This document shows, one piece after another, positions 1 to 8,718 of a stretch of 64,000 nt of DNA. Under the pieces are notes generated by a model. The model made no database searches, was not told the DNA's origin, and saw only the letters and a list, made by a program, of their open reading frames with translations. The DNA comes from Anaerolineae bacterium (GTDB lineage Bacteria > Chloroflexota > Anaerolineae > Promineifilales > Promineifilaceae), in the NCBI GenBank assembly GCA_020848035.1, contig JADLAX010000035.1:34997-98996 (forward strand). The letters run 5' to 3'. How positions within the stretch are numbered: position 1 is the first letter of the stretch; every line of letters starts with the position of its first letter. The translations under genes and the position numbers were made by a program.

Positions 1-447
1 AACCCGGCTGACCAGGTTTTCTTCCCCGGCGCGGTCACGATATCCCTTGTTTAGATGAACGCCATACTCCACCAACCGGTCTGGCTGCCAGGTGGCAATG
101 TAGGCGCGGTGCTCACCGCGCTTGGGCCGGTCTGTGACGATGGTTGCGGTGCAGGCCAGGCCAATGACCGGATTGGTGGCCGCGTCGAGCCAGCGCGCCC
201 GGGTAAAAGCCCGCCCGGCCAGCAGTCGGGCCGTGCGCTCCGTGACGTATTTGGCCGGGGGTTGGCCTAAGAATTCATCAAAGGCGGCTTTGCTGTAGGG
301 GACCAGTGCTTCCAGCAGCGTGCGAGTGGCACCCGCCACGCCGAGCAAATTGGAGAGCGCCTCGGTCCCGGCACCGGCGGCAACAAGAACGATGTGTTCC
401 GGGGCATCGTGGATGGCTTGGACCAGGTGTTTGATGTCGGCTTCCAT
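1..447 (-). CDS. CinA-like (NMN amidase-fold) protein, partial
   Basis: The first 149 residues are visible; the gene runs off the left edge. The ATG is at 447-445. Residues around 20-50 (GVAGATRTLLEALVPYS) and around 97-118 (GLACTATIVTDRPKRGEHR) resemble the C-terminal CinA/PncC domain, whose known members deamidate nicotinamide mononucleotide or act on related pyridine nucleotides. The N-terminal competence/damage half of full-length CinA is absent because the CinA-like part begins almost at the start codon. Homologues of this kind can carry a further domain downstream, which cannot be seen here. No convincing Shine-Dalgarno was found. The family call is moderately secure; the substrate is not known. 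Confidence 0.6.
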   Translation of the reverse strand, partial: MEADIKHLVQAIHDAPEHIVLVAAGAGTEALSNLLGVAGATRTLLEALVPYSKAAFDEFLGQPPAKYVTERTARLLAGRAFTRARWLDAATNPVIGLACTATIVTDRPKRGEHRAYIATWQPDRLVEYGVHLNKGYRDRAGEENLVSRV

Positions 448-609
448 AACGGAAGGATTTTATCACTGGCAGGGGCAAATTCAATTTGATTTTGCTCAGA
501 AGTGGCCGAATCTGCATCTGAACAATTGTTCAGTCACGGGTTCGGCTAAAATTTCCAGAGGTGGTAATCATTTTGCCTAAAAGTAGCGGATGTTGATAAT
601 TGAACGTCT

Positions 610-2721
610 GTGACAAACGAAATGATCTCCTCTGCATTGGTTTACCTGTGGCTCGGCGTGTTGCTGCTGCTGATTCTGTGGCTGTTGGTGCGGCGCTGGC
701 GGCAGCAGGTGGAGGCGGGGGTGTGGGAAACGGCCGTTAAATACCAACCCTTCTTTCCCCTCAACGAACGGGCCCATCACGCCATCGTCGCTGCCATGCT
801 GTTTGGCGGCTTGCTGCTCATTTTGCTGGGCCAGACGACGTTGTCGGCCGTGCCGAACCCGGGACGCTGGGCTGTGCTGCTGTTGATGGCGGTGGGTGCT
901 GGACTGTTTTTGTGGGCCGGCAGCCGGGTGCGGCGTGCTGGTCTGCTGGATGATTGGCTGGCGCAGCAGTGCCATCGCGCGGGCTATGGGCTGGGTGTGG
1001 CCGGGTGGCAGGTGGTGGTGCTGCTGGTGGCTGCGGCGCTGGCCGGGCTGGCCTACCTGGCGGCTGGCGATCAGGCCGTGGCGCGGCGCTGGGATGTGTC
1101 GGTGGTGGCCTGGCTGCTGGCGTTGGCGGGCTGCCTGGTGGGCGGCGTGTCGCTGGCGGAGTGGCGCAGCTGGCTAAAAAACGGTCTGGGCCTTCCCCGC
1201 TGGGAATGGGGCTTGCTGCTGGCGCTGTTTGTGGGGGCGTGGCTGCTGCGCGGTACGGCCGTTACCCAATTCCCCAACACTTTCTCCGGCGACGAGGGAT
1301 CGGCCGGGCTGCACGCGGCGCGCTTTTTAAACGGGCTGGCCGACAATTGGTTTACCATCGGTTGGTTTTCCTTCCCGTCCTTGTGGTATGCGCTGCAAAG
1401 TGTTTTTATTGACCTGTTTGGCCAGACGGTTGAGGCCATGCGCTATTTTTCGGCGCTGGGCGGGGCGCTGGCGGTGTTGGCCACGTACTGGCTGGCGCGG
1501 GTGATGTTTGATCGGACAACGGCCGTTGCCGCCAGCGTCATCATGATGGCATCTCACTTCCACATTCACATGAGCCGCATCGGGCTGAACAACGTGTGGG
1601 ACAGCCTGTTCCTGGCTCTGGTGCTGGCTGGTTTGTGGCTTGGCTGGCGCAGCGGCAAGCGACTGCCGTTTGTGGTGGCCGGGCTGGCGCTGGGGTTGGG
1701 GCAATATTTTTATGTCTCCGTGCGGGTGCTGCCGCTGCTGGTGCTCATCTGGGTGGTGGGGCTGTGGTGGCGGCAGCCACGGCCGTGGCGGCGGCGTTTG
1801 CCGGATTTTGTGCTGAGCGGGTATACTGCCGTTCTCACCATCCTGCCGTTAGCCATCTACTTTGCTGGCCACTGGGCTGAATTTCAGGCACCGCTGAACC
1901 GCGTCACGATCATCGGCGAGCGGCTGGACAGCATGGCGGTGCTGCAGGGGACCGCACCGCTGGTCATTGTGCTGCGCCAGATGTGGCTGGCGGCCCTGGG
2001 TTTTACCCAGATTCCGCTGCGCCTGCTGTACGAACCTGGCGAGCCGCTGCTGCTGTCATTGGCGGCCGGTTTGTTTTTGGTTGGTGTGGCCTGGAGTGTG
2101 CTGCGCTTTGACGGCCGTTCGGCTTTGCTGCTGCTGCCGCTGCTGTCGGTCGTCTTTCTGAGCGGCTTTAGCCAGGACCCGCCTGCGTCGCAGCGCTTTA
2201 TTCTGGCGATGCCAGTGGTGGCAGTGCTGGTGGCTCGGCCGTTGGGGCTGGTTGCGGGCTGGCTGCGGCTGCTGTGGCCGGGGGGCAAAGGGTGGGTACG
2301 GATGGGAACGGCCGTCGTCCTGCTCTGGCTCAGCCTAGTTGACATAACATTTTACTTTGGCGATTTATACGAAACGTATGTGTTGGGCGGCACAAACACG
2401 GTGGTGGCCAACAACATCGCTGAATATTTGCAGGCTGAGCCAACACCGCCCACCGTTTACTTCTTGGGCTTCCCGCGCATGGGCTACTACAGCCTGTCGA
2501 CAATTCCGTATTTGGCCCCCGATGCCGCAGCCATCGACGTCATTGAGCCGCTGACGGCCCCACCAACCTGGGCCATCACTGACCCGACACTGGCCATCTT
2601 TTTACCGGAGCGGTTGGGCGAACTGCCCCTGGTGCAGCAAGCGTATCCCACCGGGGCCTATGAAGAAGTACTCGATGCAGAAAATCAGCTGCTCTACGGC
2701 GTGTACCGCATCGTTCCCTGA
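610..2721 (+). CDS. GT39/PMT-like integral membrane glycosyltransferase
   Basis: A 703-residue polytopic membrane protein with roughly a dozen hydrophobic segments. A loop after a transmembrane segment carries NTFSGDEGSAG with an Asp-Glu pair near residues 228-229, the acidic motif at the equivalent place in PMT/ArnT-type (GT39/GT83) enzymes. Those enzymes transfer sugars from polyprenyl-phosphate donors to proteins or lipids on the outer face of the membrane. The segment with HIHMSRIGLNNVWDSLFLAL about 110 residues later also fits this superfamily. The C-terminal 150 residues form an extramembrane domain. The start taken is GTG at 610; an ATG at 622 is equally possible because neither has a clear ribosome site. 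Substrate and acceptor are unknown. Confidence 0.75.
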   Translation: MTNEMISSALVYLWLGVLLLLILWLLVRRWRQQVEAGVWETAVKYQPFFPLNERAHHAIVAAMLFGGLLLILLGQTTLSAVPNPGRWAVLLLMAVGAGLFLWAGSRVRRAGLLDDWLAQQCHRAGYGLGVAGWQVVVLLVAAALAGLAYLAAGDQAVARRWDVSVVAWLLALAGCLVGGVSLAEWRSWLKNGLGLPRWEWGLLLALFVGAWLLRGTAVTQFPNTFSGDEGSAGLHAARFLNGLADNWFTIGWFSFPSLWYALQSVFIDLFGQTVEAMRYFSALGGALAVLATYWLARVMFDRTTAVAASVIMMASHFHIHMSRIGLNNVWDSLFLALVLAGLWLGWRSGKRLPFVVAGLALGLGQYFYVSVRVLPLLVLIWVVGLWWRQPRPWRRRLPDFVLSGYTAVLTILPLAIYFAGHWAEFQAPLNRVTIIGERLDSMAVLQGTAPLVIVLRQMWLAALGFTQIPLRLLYEPGEPLLLSLAAGLFLVGVAWSVLRFDGRSALLLLPLLSVVFLSGFSQDPPASQRFILAMPVVAVLVARPLGLVAGWLRLLWPGGKGWVRMGTAVVLLWLSLVDITFYFGDLYETYVLGGTNTVVANNIAEYLQAEPTPPTVYFLGFPRMGYYSLSTIPYLAPDAAAIDVIEPLTAPPTWAITDPTLAIFLPERLGELPLVQQAYPTGAYEEVLDAENQLLYGVYRIVP

Positions 2722-2729
2722 ATCTGTTT

Positions 2730-3686
2730 TTACTTCCAATTAAAGCCATCGGGGCGGCGCAGCTCTGTACCGAACATGTAGCTGCTTTTTGTTGTCCACG
2801 CTTCTTCGCCGCTGTCGTTGGCCAGATGGTCAAAGAAGCCCTGCACGCGGCTGTCGAGCAAATCGATCTGGTGCAGCAAGATGGCTTCCAGCGTTTTAGG
2901 CACCACGGGTGAGCCCCATTCCTGCGTACCGTGGTGCGATGCGATAAGGTGCACCAGGTGGCGCAGCGCATCTTCGGGGAAGTGGCCCATTGCCGCAGCC
3001 GCTTTTTCTACCATGACAATGGCGCGGGTGATGTGGCCAACAAGACGGCCGTCTTCCGAAAAACTAAACGATTTGCTGATGTCGTATTCAATCGCTTTGC
3101 CCATGTCGTGCAGCAGCGTGCCTGTCAACAGCAGATCGCGGTTGACAAATGGGTAGTGACCGGCCAAATGCTCCGCCAGGCTGGCCATGCTCAGGGTGTG
3201 CTCCAGCAGCCCGCCAATGTAGGCATGGTGCATGTTGCGCGCCGCCGGGGCATTGGCGTAATCGCGCAAAAACGACTCATCCAGCAGCAGCCGAGAGACC
3301 AACTCCTGCCACGGCTGGCCCAGGCTCTCGATGCGGAGCTGGAGTTCGCCAACCATTGCCTCCTGGCTGCGACGGCTGGATGGCAGCAGCTCTTCCAGGG
3401 CAGGTTCCCGGTTCAGGTTCATGTCTGTCACGGTGATTTGCAGGGAATCTTTGTAGCGGACGGCGCGGCCGGTGACAAAAACGGGACTGCCGGTCTGGGA
3501 CCAGTTTTCGACGTAGCTGGGGATGTCCCAAAAGACAAAGGCGAGCTGGCCGGTTTTGTCACGCAGGGTGCCGAGCAGGTAAGGACGGCCGTCTTTCGTC
3601 TCGCGCAAAATAGAATCCTGGATCAGGAACGGCTCATTCTCCAGCTCATCCCCAACGGAAATATTGGCAGCAAAAAATGATTTCAC
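2730..3686 (-). CDS. yhaM: YhaM-type 3'-5' exoribonuclease (OB-fold + HD domain)
   Basis: A 318-residue protein with an N-terminal OB-fold nucleic-acid-binding domain (about 10-90) and an HD metal-dependent phosphohydrolase domain (about 150-290). The HD-type ligands are visible: H163 in LLEH, HD at 193-194 in LLHDMGK, and the His pair at 251-252 in ASHHG. This arrangement and length match YhaM/CBF1, which degrades RNA and single-stranded DNA from the 3' end. The start is GTG at 3686, preceded at good spacing by GAGAGGG on the minus strand. It is convergent with the GT39-like gene, with 8 bases between the stops. The family is secure; the in vivo substrate is inferred. Confidence 0.88.
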   Translation of the reverse strand: MKSFFAANISVGDELENEPFLIQDSILRETKDGRPYLLGTLRDKTGQLAFVFWDIPSYVENWSQTGSPVFVTGRAVRYKDSLQITVTDMNLNREPALEELLPSSRRSQEAMVGELQLRIESLGQPWQELVSRLLLDESFLRDYANAPAARNMHHAYIGGLLEHTLSMASLAEHLAGHYPFVNRDLLLTGTLLHDMGKAIEYDISKSFSFSEDGRLVGHITRAIVMVEKAAAAMGHFPEDALRHLVHLIASHHGTQEWGSPVVPKTLEAILLHQIDLLDSRVQGFFDHLANDSGEEAWTTKSSYMFGTELRRPDGFNWK

Positions 3687-3878
3687 AAAACCCTCTCAAT
3701 GGTGGTTACACAAACAAATGCGAATTTCTAACAGAAGCGGCTGACGCAAAAACCGCCTTTCCTATGACCAATGCGACAAAATTTCGCAGGCGATTGTAAG
3801 TGGATTTTGGTTTTCTGGCTACCTATTTTACAATCAATCAAGAGCAGTTTGTTCTGTGAAGACAAGGAGTCTACCTGA

Positions 3879-4487
3879 ATGAAAAAGTTAATTGTGGGGA
3901 TATCGGGAGCCAGTGGTGTCATTTATGGCATTCGTTTGTTGGAGCTGCTGCGGGACGTGCCCGACGTGGAGACGCACCTTATCATGAGCTCGGCGGCGGC
4001 TACCACCATTGGCCTGGAGACCGACTACACCGCCGAGCAGGTTTTGCAGCTGGCCGATGTTTCTTACCGGTTTAAGGACATTGCTGCGGCCGTTTCTTCT
4101 GGCTCCTTCAAAACGTGGGGCATGGTGGTTGTGCCGTGTTCGATGAAGACGCTGGCGGGCATTGCCAACTCGTTCAGCGACAACCTGCTGCTGCGCGCCG
4201 CCGATGTGGTGCTCAAGGATCGACGGCGGCTGGTGTTGGTTCCCCGGGAAACACCGCTGCACCTGGGCCACCTGCGCCTGATGGTGCAGGCCACCGAGAT
4301 GGGTGCCATTCTGGCCCCGCCGATGCCTGCCTTCTACCACCGGCCGGAAAGCCTGGATGACATCATCAACCAGACGCTCAACCGGCTGCTGGATTTGCTG
4401 GACATCGAGCTGCCGCAGGATTTGTTTACCCGCTGGCAGGGTGGCCAGCCCAAGCCCGGAACTGGCGGGCAGCCGCGACATGGCTGA
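3879..4487 (+). CDS. ubiX: Flavin prenyltransferase UbiX
   Basis: UbiX makes prenylated FMN, the cofactor of UbiD-type decarboxylases, from FMN and dimethylallyl phosphate. The 202 residues open with KKLIVGISGASGVIYGIRLL, the Rossmann-like FMN-binding signature. They continue with SSAAATTI, the conserved VVPCSMKTLAGIANSFSDNL loop and LVPRETPLHLGHL, all typical of UbiX/Pad1. A strong ribosome site (AAGGAG) lies about 10 bases before the ATG. The last codons overlap the start of the next gene by 8 bases, so the two are probably co-translated. No ubiD gene is in the window, so the partner decarboxylase must be elsewhere. Confidence 0.93.
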   Translation: MKKLIVGISGASGVIYGIRLLELLRDVPDVETHLIMSSAAATTIGLETDYTAEQVLQLADVSYRFKDIAAAVSSGSFKTWGMVVVPCSMKTLAGIANSFSDNLLLRAADVVLKDRRRLVLVPRETPLHLGHLRLMVQATEMGAILAPPMPAFYHRPESLDDIINQTLNRLLDLLDIELPQDLFTRWQGGQPKPGTGGQPRHG

Positions 4488-4944
4488 GTTAACACCGCGC
4501 AACCCACGCGATTTGGCGCTGGCTTACCTGGCCAATCACCAGGTGATGACCCTGGCCACCACGGGGCCGCTGGGGGTGTGGGCAGCGGCCGTTTTCTACG
4601 TCAACGATGGCTTCGACCTGATTTTCCTTTCGGCCGGGCACACGAGGCATGCGCAGAACATGACGGCCGTTCCCCGCATTGCCGCCACCGTTCAGGAAGA
4701 TTATCGCGATTGGCAGCAAATCCAGGGCATCCAGCTAGAAGGCAGCGTGTCGCAGCTGGCTCATGTTTCACGGGAAACCGCAATCGGCCGATATTTCCAG
4801 AAATACCCGTTCCTGGGTCAGGCGGATGCGTCTATGCAGACGGCGTTGGCCAAAGTGAACTGGTACGTGCTAAGACCAGAAAAGCTCTTTTTTATTGACA
4901 ACAGTTTGGGGTTGGGCCACCGGGATGAGATCGCGCTGGAATAA
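4480..4944 (+). CDS. PPOX-fold flavin-binding family protein
   Basis: A 154-residue protein with the split-barrel fold of pyridoxamine 5'-phosphate oxidase-like proteins. The start of the fold is recognisable in YLANHQVMTLATTGPLGVWA, followed by VFYVNDGFDLIFLSAGHTRH and ATVQEDYRDWQQIQGIQLEG. These are the usual strands of small FMN- or F420-binding family members. ATG at 4480 lies inside the end of ubiX, an arrangement that fits translational coupling and suggests a flavin-related role. That functional link is inference. The stop is 2 bases from the stop of the convergent NYN gene. Substrate unknown. Confidence 0.78.
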   Translation: MAELTPRNPRDLALAYLANHQVMTLATTGPLGVWAAAVFYVNDGFDLIFLSAGHTRHAQNMTAVPRIAATVQEDYRDWQQIQGIQLEGSVSQLAHVSRETAIGRYFQKYPFLGQADASMQTALAKVNWYVLRPEKLFFIDNSLGLGHRDEIALE

Positions 4945-4946
4945 TC

Positions 4947-6185
4947 CTACAAGCCTAAACGCTCAAAATTTTTGATGATGGTTTTGAGGTAGCGGGCAAA
5001 CTGGGGTTCATAGTAAAGCGCAACGGCCGCTTCTGCCTCATCGAACGTATCCGCAGACGCCAGAATTTCCTTCACATACACCGCATCGGTGCGCATGATG
5101 GCATCTTGCAGCGCCTTGGCCCCTTTAACACGCAGCATGACGGGCGCAGTGGAAAGAGATTTAGCTTTGAGGGTATCAATCACCTGGGCACGACGTGCCA
5201 GCAGCATTACCGCGTTGATGGCGTTTTTGGAGATATGTTTCTCCTCAGCTTTGTACTCCTCGGCCATCGTGTCGATGAGTTCGCGCCAGCGAGCCTGCTC
5301 TTCTACCGCAAGATGGCGGATCATATCCTTCAAAATGGTGAAGCGCACTTCCCGCCGGATCACCCGCAGCCGCTGCTTTTTCAGTTCGCGCCGATAAACA
5401 ATGTGCAGGGGCACATCTAGTTTTTCTTTCTTTTCCGGCCGCGTCACGTAGATGGTGGTCTCCACCTGCTCAACGCGCGCCAGGGCTGGGTATTTCTCCA
5501 GGAATTTGCGGAAGCTGCCTTCGGCGTAATGGCTCTTGTCAAAGACACCCTTGCTGCTTTCCGACATGTGCTGCCGCAGGACGCTGGCGCGAATCCGTTC
5601 TTCGCTGGCGAGCAGGTGCTGCAGCGACCGGGCGAGCAACTCCTCCACCTGCGCATCGGTAAGCTGGGGCGCGGGCACGATCTCTTCGTAATAAATGTAT
5701 TGGTCGCACAGGCTGGCAAAGCTCTGGCTGGTGGTATGGCGCACACCCAGGCCAATTACCTGCTTGCCGCGTTTACGCAGGGCCTGCACCAGCGGCGTAA
5801 AGTCGCGGTCGCCGGTCATGAGGACGTAGGTGCTGTACTGGTGCCCGTCGATCAGCGTTTCCATGGTATCGACCACAATTTGCATGTCGGCCAGGTTTTT
5901 GCTGAAGTTGTTCAGGCGAATGGCCGAGCGGGTAATAAAACCAGCGGTGGCCAGATCGCGCATCAGCTGCTGATCTTGTCGCCAATCGCCATAGGAATGA
6001 CGCAAGACGATACGGCCGTTTGTGATCTTCTTGATATGCTCTAAAACCAGGTTGACGTCAAAAGCCAGGTTGATCTGTTTGGCTCCGATAACCAGATTGT
6101 CTAAATCAAGTAAAATGGCCACATCGTTGGCGGATGAAGGCTTATCACTTGAGAAACTGTCTTTCTTATTTGATTGGGTCGACAT
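4947..6185 (-). CDS. NYN-domain (LabA/DUF88-like) protein with LOTUS-like region
   Basis: A 412-residue protein. The N-terminal NYN/PIN-like domain (about 18-165) shows the expected acidic sites: DLDN in ILLDLDNLVIG, an Asp in NLADMQIVVDTMETL, and TGDRDF in MTGDRDFTPLVQALRKRGK. NYN proteins are typically metal-dependent RNases, and LabA-like members can be regulatory. A following segment (about 180-245, with SFRKFLEKYPALARVE) resembles an OST-HTH/LOTUS RNA-binding module. The C-terminal third is helical and not recognised. The start chosen is ATG at 6185, which begins MSTQSNKKD; an in-frame ATG at 6257 would add 24 residues that look non-conserved. RNA processing is inferred. Confidence 0.75.
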   Translation of the reverse strand: MSTQSNKKDSFSSDKPSSANDVAILLDLDNLVIGAKQINLAFDVNLVLEHIKKITNGRIVLRHSYGDWRQDQQLMRDLATAGFITRSAIRLNNFSKNLADMQIVVDTMETLIDGHQYSTYVLMTGDRDFTPLVQALRKRGKQVIGLGVRHTTSQSFASLCDQYIYYEEIVPAPQLTDAQVEELLARSLQHLLASEERIRASVLRQHMSESSKGVFDKSHYAEGSFRKFLEKYPALARVEQVETTIYVTRPEKKEKLDVPLHIVYRRELKKQRLRVIRREVRFTILKDMIRHLAVEEQARWRELIDTMAEEYKAEEKHISKNAINAVMLLARRAQVIDTLKAKSLSTAPVMLRVKGAKALQDAIMRTDAVYVKEILASADTFDEAEAAVALYYEPQFARYLKTIIKNFERLGL

Positions 6186-6486
6186 GCGTAACTTTTGTCT
6201 TCTTGCAGGTAAGATGATAGGCTGCGTGTATTCTACTTCATTCGTTGGTTCCCGCAATTGTTTTTCGTGAAACGTTCATCGGGTGATGTTTCCCGTGAAA
6301 CATACGGCCGTTTCCATTTCCAAATTTGCCACAATGGGTGCAGGGACTTACGGCCGTTTTACTATTTTTCAAAACCATGTTACCATAACGTCATAATACT
6401 ATGTCAAGTAGTTGGCAGACTTTGCGCTTATTTATCCGACGAACGGCTGCCAGTTACTATACCTGAAGTGAATTCGGAGGTAGACA
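6186..6486. other. Intergenic region between divergent genes, with parS-like palindrome
   Basis: About 300 bases separate the starts of the NYN gene (minus) and the next plus-strand gene, so promoters for both should lie here. The region has two ACGGCCGT octamers (near 6303 and 6350), a half-palindrome TTTTCGTGAAACG near 6264 and a 16-bp parS-like palindrome described separately. The segment 6370-6425 is AT-rich and could hold the plus-strand promoter, but I could not fix -35 and -10 boxes with confidence. Confidence 0.5.
6287..6302. promoter_or_regulatory. Candidate parS-like site (one mismatch)
   Basis: The sequence TGTTTCCCGTGAAACA differs at one base from the widely conserved ParB-binding parS consensus TGTTTCACGTGAAACA. 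It lies between divergent genes. A second, weaker relative (TGTTTCACGGGAAACC, two mismatches) lies within the PPOX gene at 4764-4779. No parA/parB gene is in the window. Extragenic repeats elsewhere in the window contain CGTGAAAC, so the resemblance may come from a repeat family rather than from ParB binding. Confidence 0.35.
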
Positions 6487-7113
6487 ATGGACCGTGAAAA
6501 TTGGGTTTGGTCGGGAAAACCGTGGCAGGCGTTTAAAACATTTGCCATTATCTTTTCGTTTGTGATGAATCTGGTGCTCCTACTGGTGCTTCTCATTGCC
6601 GCCCCGCTGATTTTGCCCATTGTGAGTTCTGTGGTTGATCCGCTGGTGGGTGGCCTCACCACCAGCTTTGTGGATATGAGCACGGCGACCATTTCGCAAA
6701 CGATCCGGCTCGACACAACGATGCCCATTAGCTTTACGCTGCCTTTACAAGAAGAAACGAAGGTTGTGCTTGTGGAAGCTGTTCCGCTCACGATTCCGGC
6801 ACAATTTACGCTGCCTGGGGGTGGGGGACAAATTAATGGCAACGTGAGTTTAGAACTTCCAGCGAGATTAGAACTGCCGGTTGCACTTGACCTTGCCGTA
6901 GATGTTGACCAAACAATACCGGTTGTGATGGATGTGCCTGTGCAAATTCCTCTGCAAGAGACAGATTTAGGAGGGCCATTTAATACGTTGCGCGGCTTGT
7001 TTGAACCGCTGGACAAATTAATCAAAGGGCTGCCCGCGAACAACGATGAATTGTTTGGCCGCGTCACGCAGAGTAACAACACTGCGCCGGCACTGGATAC
7101 GGCCGCTCGCTAA
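6487..7113 (+). CDS. Membrane-anchored protein of unknown function, Pro-punctuated beta-strand repeats
   Basis: A 208-residue protein not recognised as a known family. A cytoplasmic start is followed by one or two hydrophobic segments (about 17-55, with VMNLVLLLVLLIAAPLILP). An outside region of about 130 residues then alternates short hydrophobic strands with prolines (FTLPLQ, LTIPAQ, LELPARLELP, VPVQIPLQ), giving a spacing of about 10-20 residues that suggests a small beta-repeat rod or sheet. The last 40 residues look disordered. A good Shine-Dalgarno (GGAGGT) sits 7 bases before the ATG. The next gene starts 13 bases later, so a shared transcript is likely. Confidence 0.7.
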   Translation: MDRENWVWSGKPWQAFKTFAIIFSFVMNLVLLLVLLIAAPLILPIVSSVVDPLVGGLTTSFVDMSTATISQTIRLDTTMPISFTLPLQEETKVVLVEAVPLTIPAQFTLPGGGGQINGNVSLELPARLELPVALDLAVDVDQTIPVVMDVPVQIPLQETDLGGPFNTLRGLFEPLDKLIKGLPANNDELFGRVTQSNNTAPALDTAAR

Positions 7114-7126
7114 CCCACAACTGCCC

Positions 7127-8032
7127 ATGACCCATTCCGACACGCCCCCCGTCTGCGATTACGAGGGCTCCGACTACCGCACCCGCTTCTGGGAAGGCCA
7201 GGGCCGCAACTACGAAGACCAGGTAGAACGCATTGCCCTGCGTCGCCTTATGCCGCCCACGGGCGGCACCCTCATCGAAATTGGCGCTGGATTTGGCCGC
7301 CTGGCCGATGAATACCTGGGCTACCAAAAAGTGGTCCTGTTTGATTACTCGCGTTCGCTGCTGCGCGAAGCCCAGGCGCATTGGGGCGACGATCCCCGCT
7401 TCATTTACGTGGCGGGCAACTGGTACCAGATGCCGTTTGTGGCGGGTCTGTTCGACACGATGGTCCAGATTCGTACCCTGCACCATGCCGCCGATGCGCC
7501 CGCATTGTTTCAGCAGCTGGCCCGCATTGCCCGACCTAACGGCCGTTACATCCTCGAATTTGCCAACAAGCAGAACCTTAAAGCGATTTTGCGCTACGCG
7601 CTGCGGCGGCAGGATTGGTCCCCCTTTGCCCCCGAGCCGGTGGAGTTTGTCGCCCTCAACTTTGACTTTCACCCGCGCTGGATTCGCCAGGAGCTGACCA
7701 AAGCCCACTTCACGCCGGGGCGTATGCTTACCGTATCGCATTACCGCATTGGCCCGGTGAAAAAGGTGGTGCCGACGGGTTTGCTGGTGGGGCTGGATTC
7801 GCTGGCGCAGCACACGGGCAACTGGTGGCAGCTCAGCCCCAGCGTGTTTGTTGATGTGGCGCATCCTCGTGGCGGTCAAACATCTGCTCCCCACACCTTT
7901 TTTGCCTGCCCCCACTGCCAGACCCCTCTGCCCGAACCTGTCAACGATCGCCTGATTTGCTCCAACGCGCAGTGCCAGCGCCAGTGGCAAATCAGCGACG
8001 GACTCTACGATTTCAAAGAGCCAGTGTCCTAA
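7127..8032 (+). CDS. Class I SAM-dependent methyltransferase with C-terminal zinc ribbon
   Basis: A 301-residue protein. Residues about 40-150 form a Rossmann methyltransferase domain: motif I is LIEIGAGFGRLADEY, motif II contains VVLFDYSRSLL, and MVQIRTLHHAADAP matches the motif IV region of Methyltransf_11-type enzymes. The C-terminus carries a Trm112-like zinc ribbon with CPHC and, about 20 residues later, CSNAQC. ATG at 7127 was chosen because upstream in-frame codons overlap the preceding gene and look unrelated. A fused zinc ribbon is unusual for small-molecule methyltransferases and may bind the substrate or a partner. The substrate is unknown. Confidence 0.8.
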   Translation: MTHSDTPPVCDYEGSDYRTRFWEGQGRNYEDQVERIALRRLMPPTGGTLIEIGAGFGRLADEYLGYQKVVLFDYSRSLLREAQAHWGDDPRFIYVAGNWYQMPFVAGLFDTMVQIRTLHHAADAPALFQQLARIARPNGRYILEFANKQNLKAILRYALRRQDWSPFAPEPVEFVALNFDFHPRWIRQELTKAHFTPGRMLTVSHYRIGPVKKVVPTGLLVGLDSLAQHTGNWWQLSPSVFVDVAHPRGGQTSAPHTFFACPHCQTPLPEPVNDRLICSNAQCQRQWQISDGLYDFKEPVS

Positions 8033-8227
8033 ATTCCTCACGTCAATGATGGTGCTGAGCGGCCGTTGCGCTTGTTATTCTCTTGCCTCCGCAAAGGGTT
8101 GGCTGAATCGGTACCCAGTTGACAAAATCTAGTACAATAAACAGCAGATTTTGACAGTGGTTGCAGCCAAATGCGCCGAATTTGTCTTTGCCGTAAAACA
8201 TTAACGCACCATCAAAAGAGAATAACA

Positions 8228-8656
8228 ATGAAACAAAGATGCAAACAAGCTGACGGTCAAGGATTAGTGGAATATGCCCTCATTTTGGTTCTGGTAGCGG
8301 TGGTGGTGATTGCCATCCTCACCATTCTAGGACCCCAGGTGGGCAACGTGTTCAGCCGCGTGGTGGATGGCCTGAGCGTGAGCAGTTCCAGCGGCGGCGG
8401 CGGTGGTGGCGGTGGATCCACCGCTACCGTGACCTCGGTGGGGGCTTTGCGCGGCGGTAACGATGTTGGGGTGAATATTACCGTTTCGGCCAGCACCAAC
8501 GTGACGGCAACAGATTCGCAAAGCGGGCAATCGGTGAGCACCAACTGTAACACTTCGTGCAGCGTGACGTTAACGGCCGTTGGCCCCAATGCGGGTACGG
8601 TTACGGTAACCGCGGATGGGGGCAGCAGCATGTCGGACAGTTATCCGGCGCAGTAG
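8228..8656 (+). CDS. Flp/Fap-type pilin-like protein with Gly linker and C-terminal domain
   Basis: A 142-residue protein. The N-terminus (MKQRCKQADGQGLVEYALI) followed by a hydrophobic helix has the G/E/Y pattern of Flp-type type IVb pilins, in which a prepilin peptidase cleaves after Gly and the Glu sits at position +5. Unusually for Flp pilins, which are about 50-60 residues, the helix is followed by a run of Ser and eight Gly and then a 75-residue domain rich in Thr, Ser and Val with two Cys about 4 residues apart (CNTSC). That domain resembles a small Ig-like strand fold and may be displayed on a pilus or membrane anchor. A purine-rich stretch precedes the ATG. The next gene is a short paralogue. 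Confidence 0.75.
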   Translation: MKQRCKQADGQGLVEYALILVLVAVVVIAILTILGPQVGNVFSRVVDGLSVSSSSGGGGGGGGSTATVTSVGALRGGNDVGVNITVSASTNVTATDSQSGQSVSTNCNTSCSVTLTAVGPNAGTVTVTADGGSSMSDSYPAQ

Positions 8657-8718
8657 GCAAACCCACACTGGTTTTGTTTACATAACATCAGTCGCGGAAG
8701 TTTTTTGGGAGCAAGCCA

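Noticed and set aside
2931..3680. A 249-codon plus-strand frame opposite yhaM
   Set aside because: Antisense shadow of a gene with complete OB-fold and HD motifs.
8043..8228. A 61-codon minus-strand frame before the first pilin gene
   Set aside because: Lies in the probable promoter and leader region of the pilin genes, lacks a ribosome site and resembles nothing.
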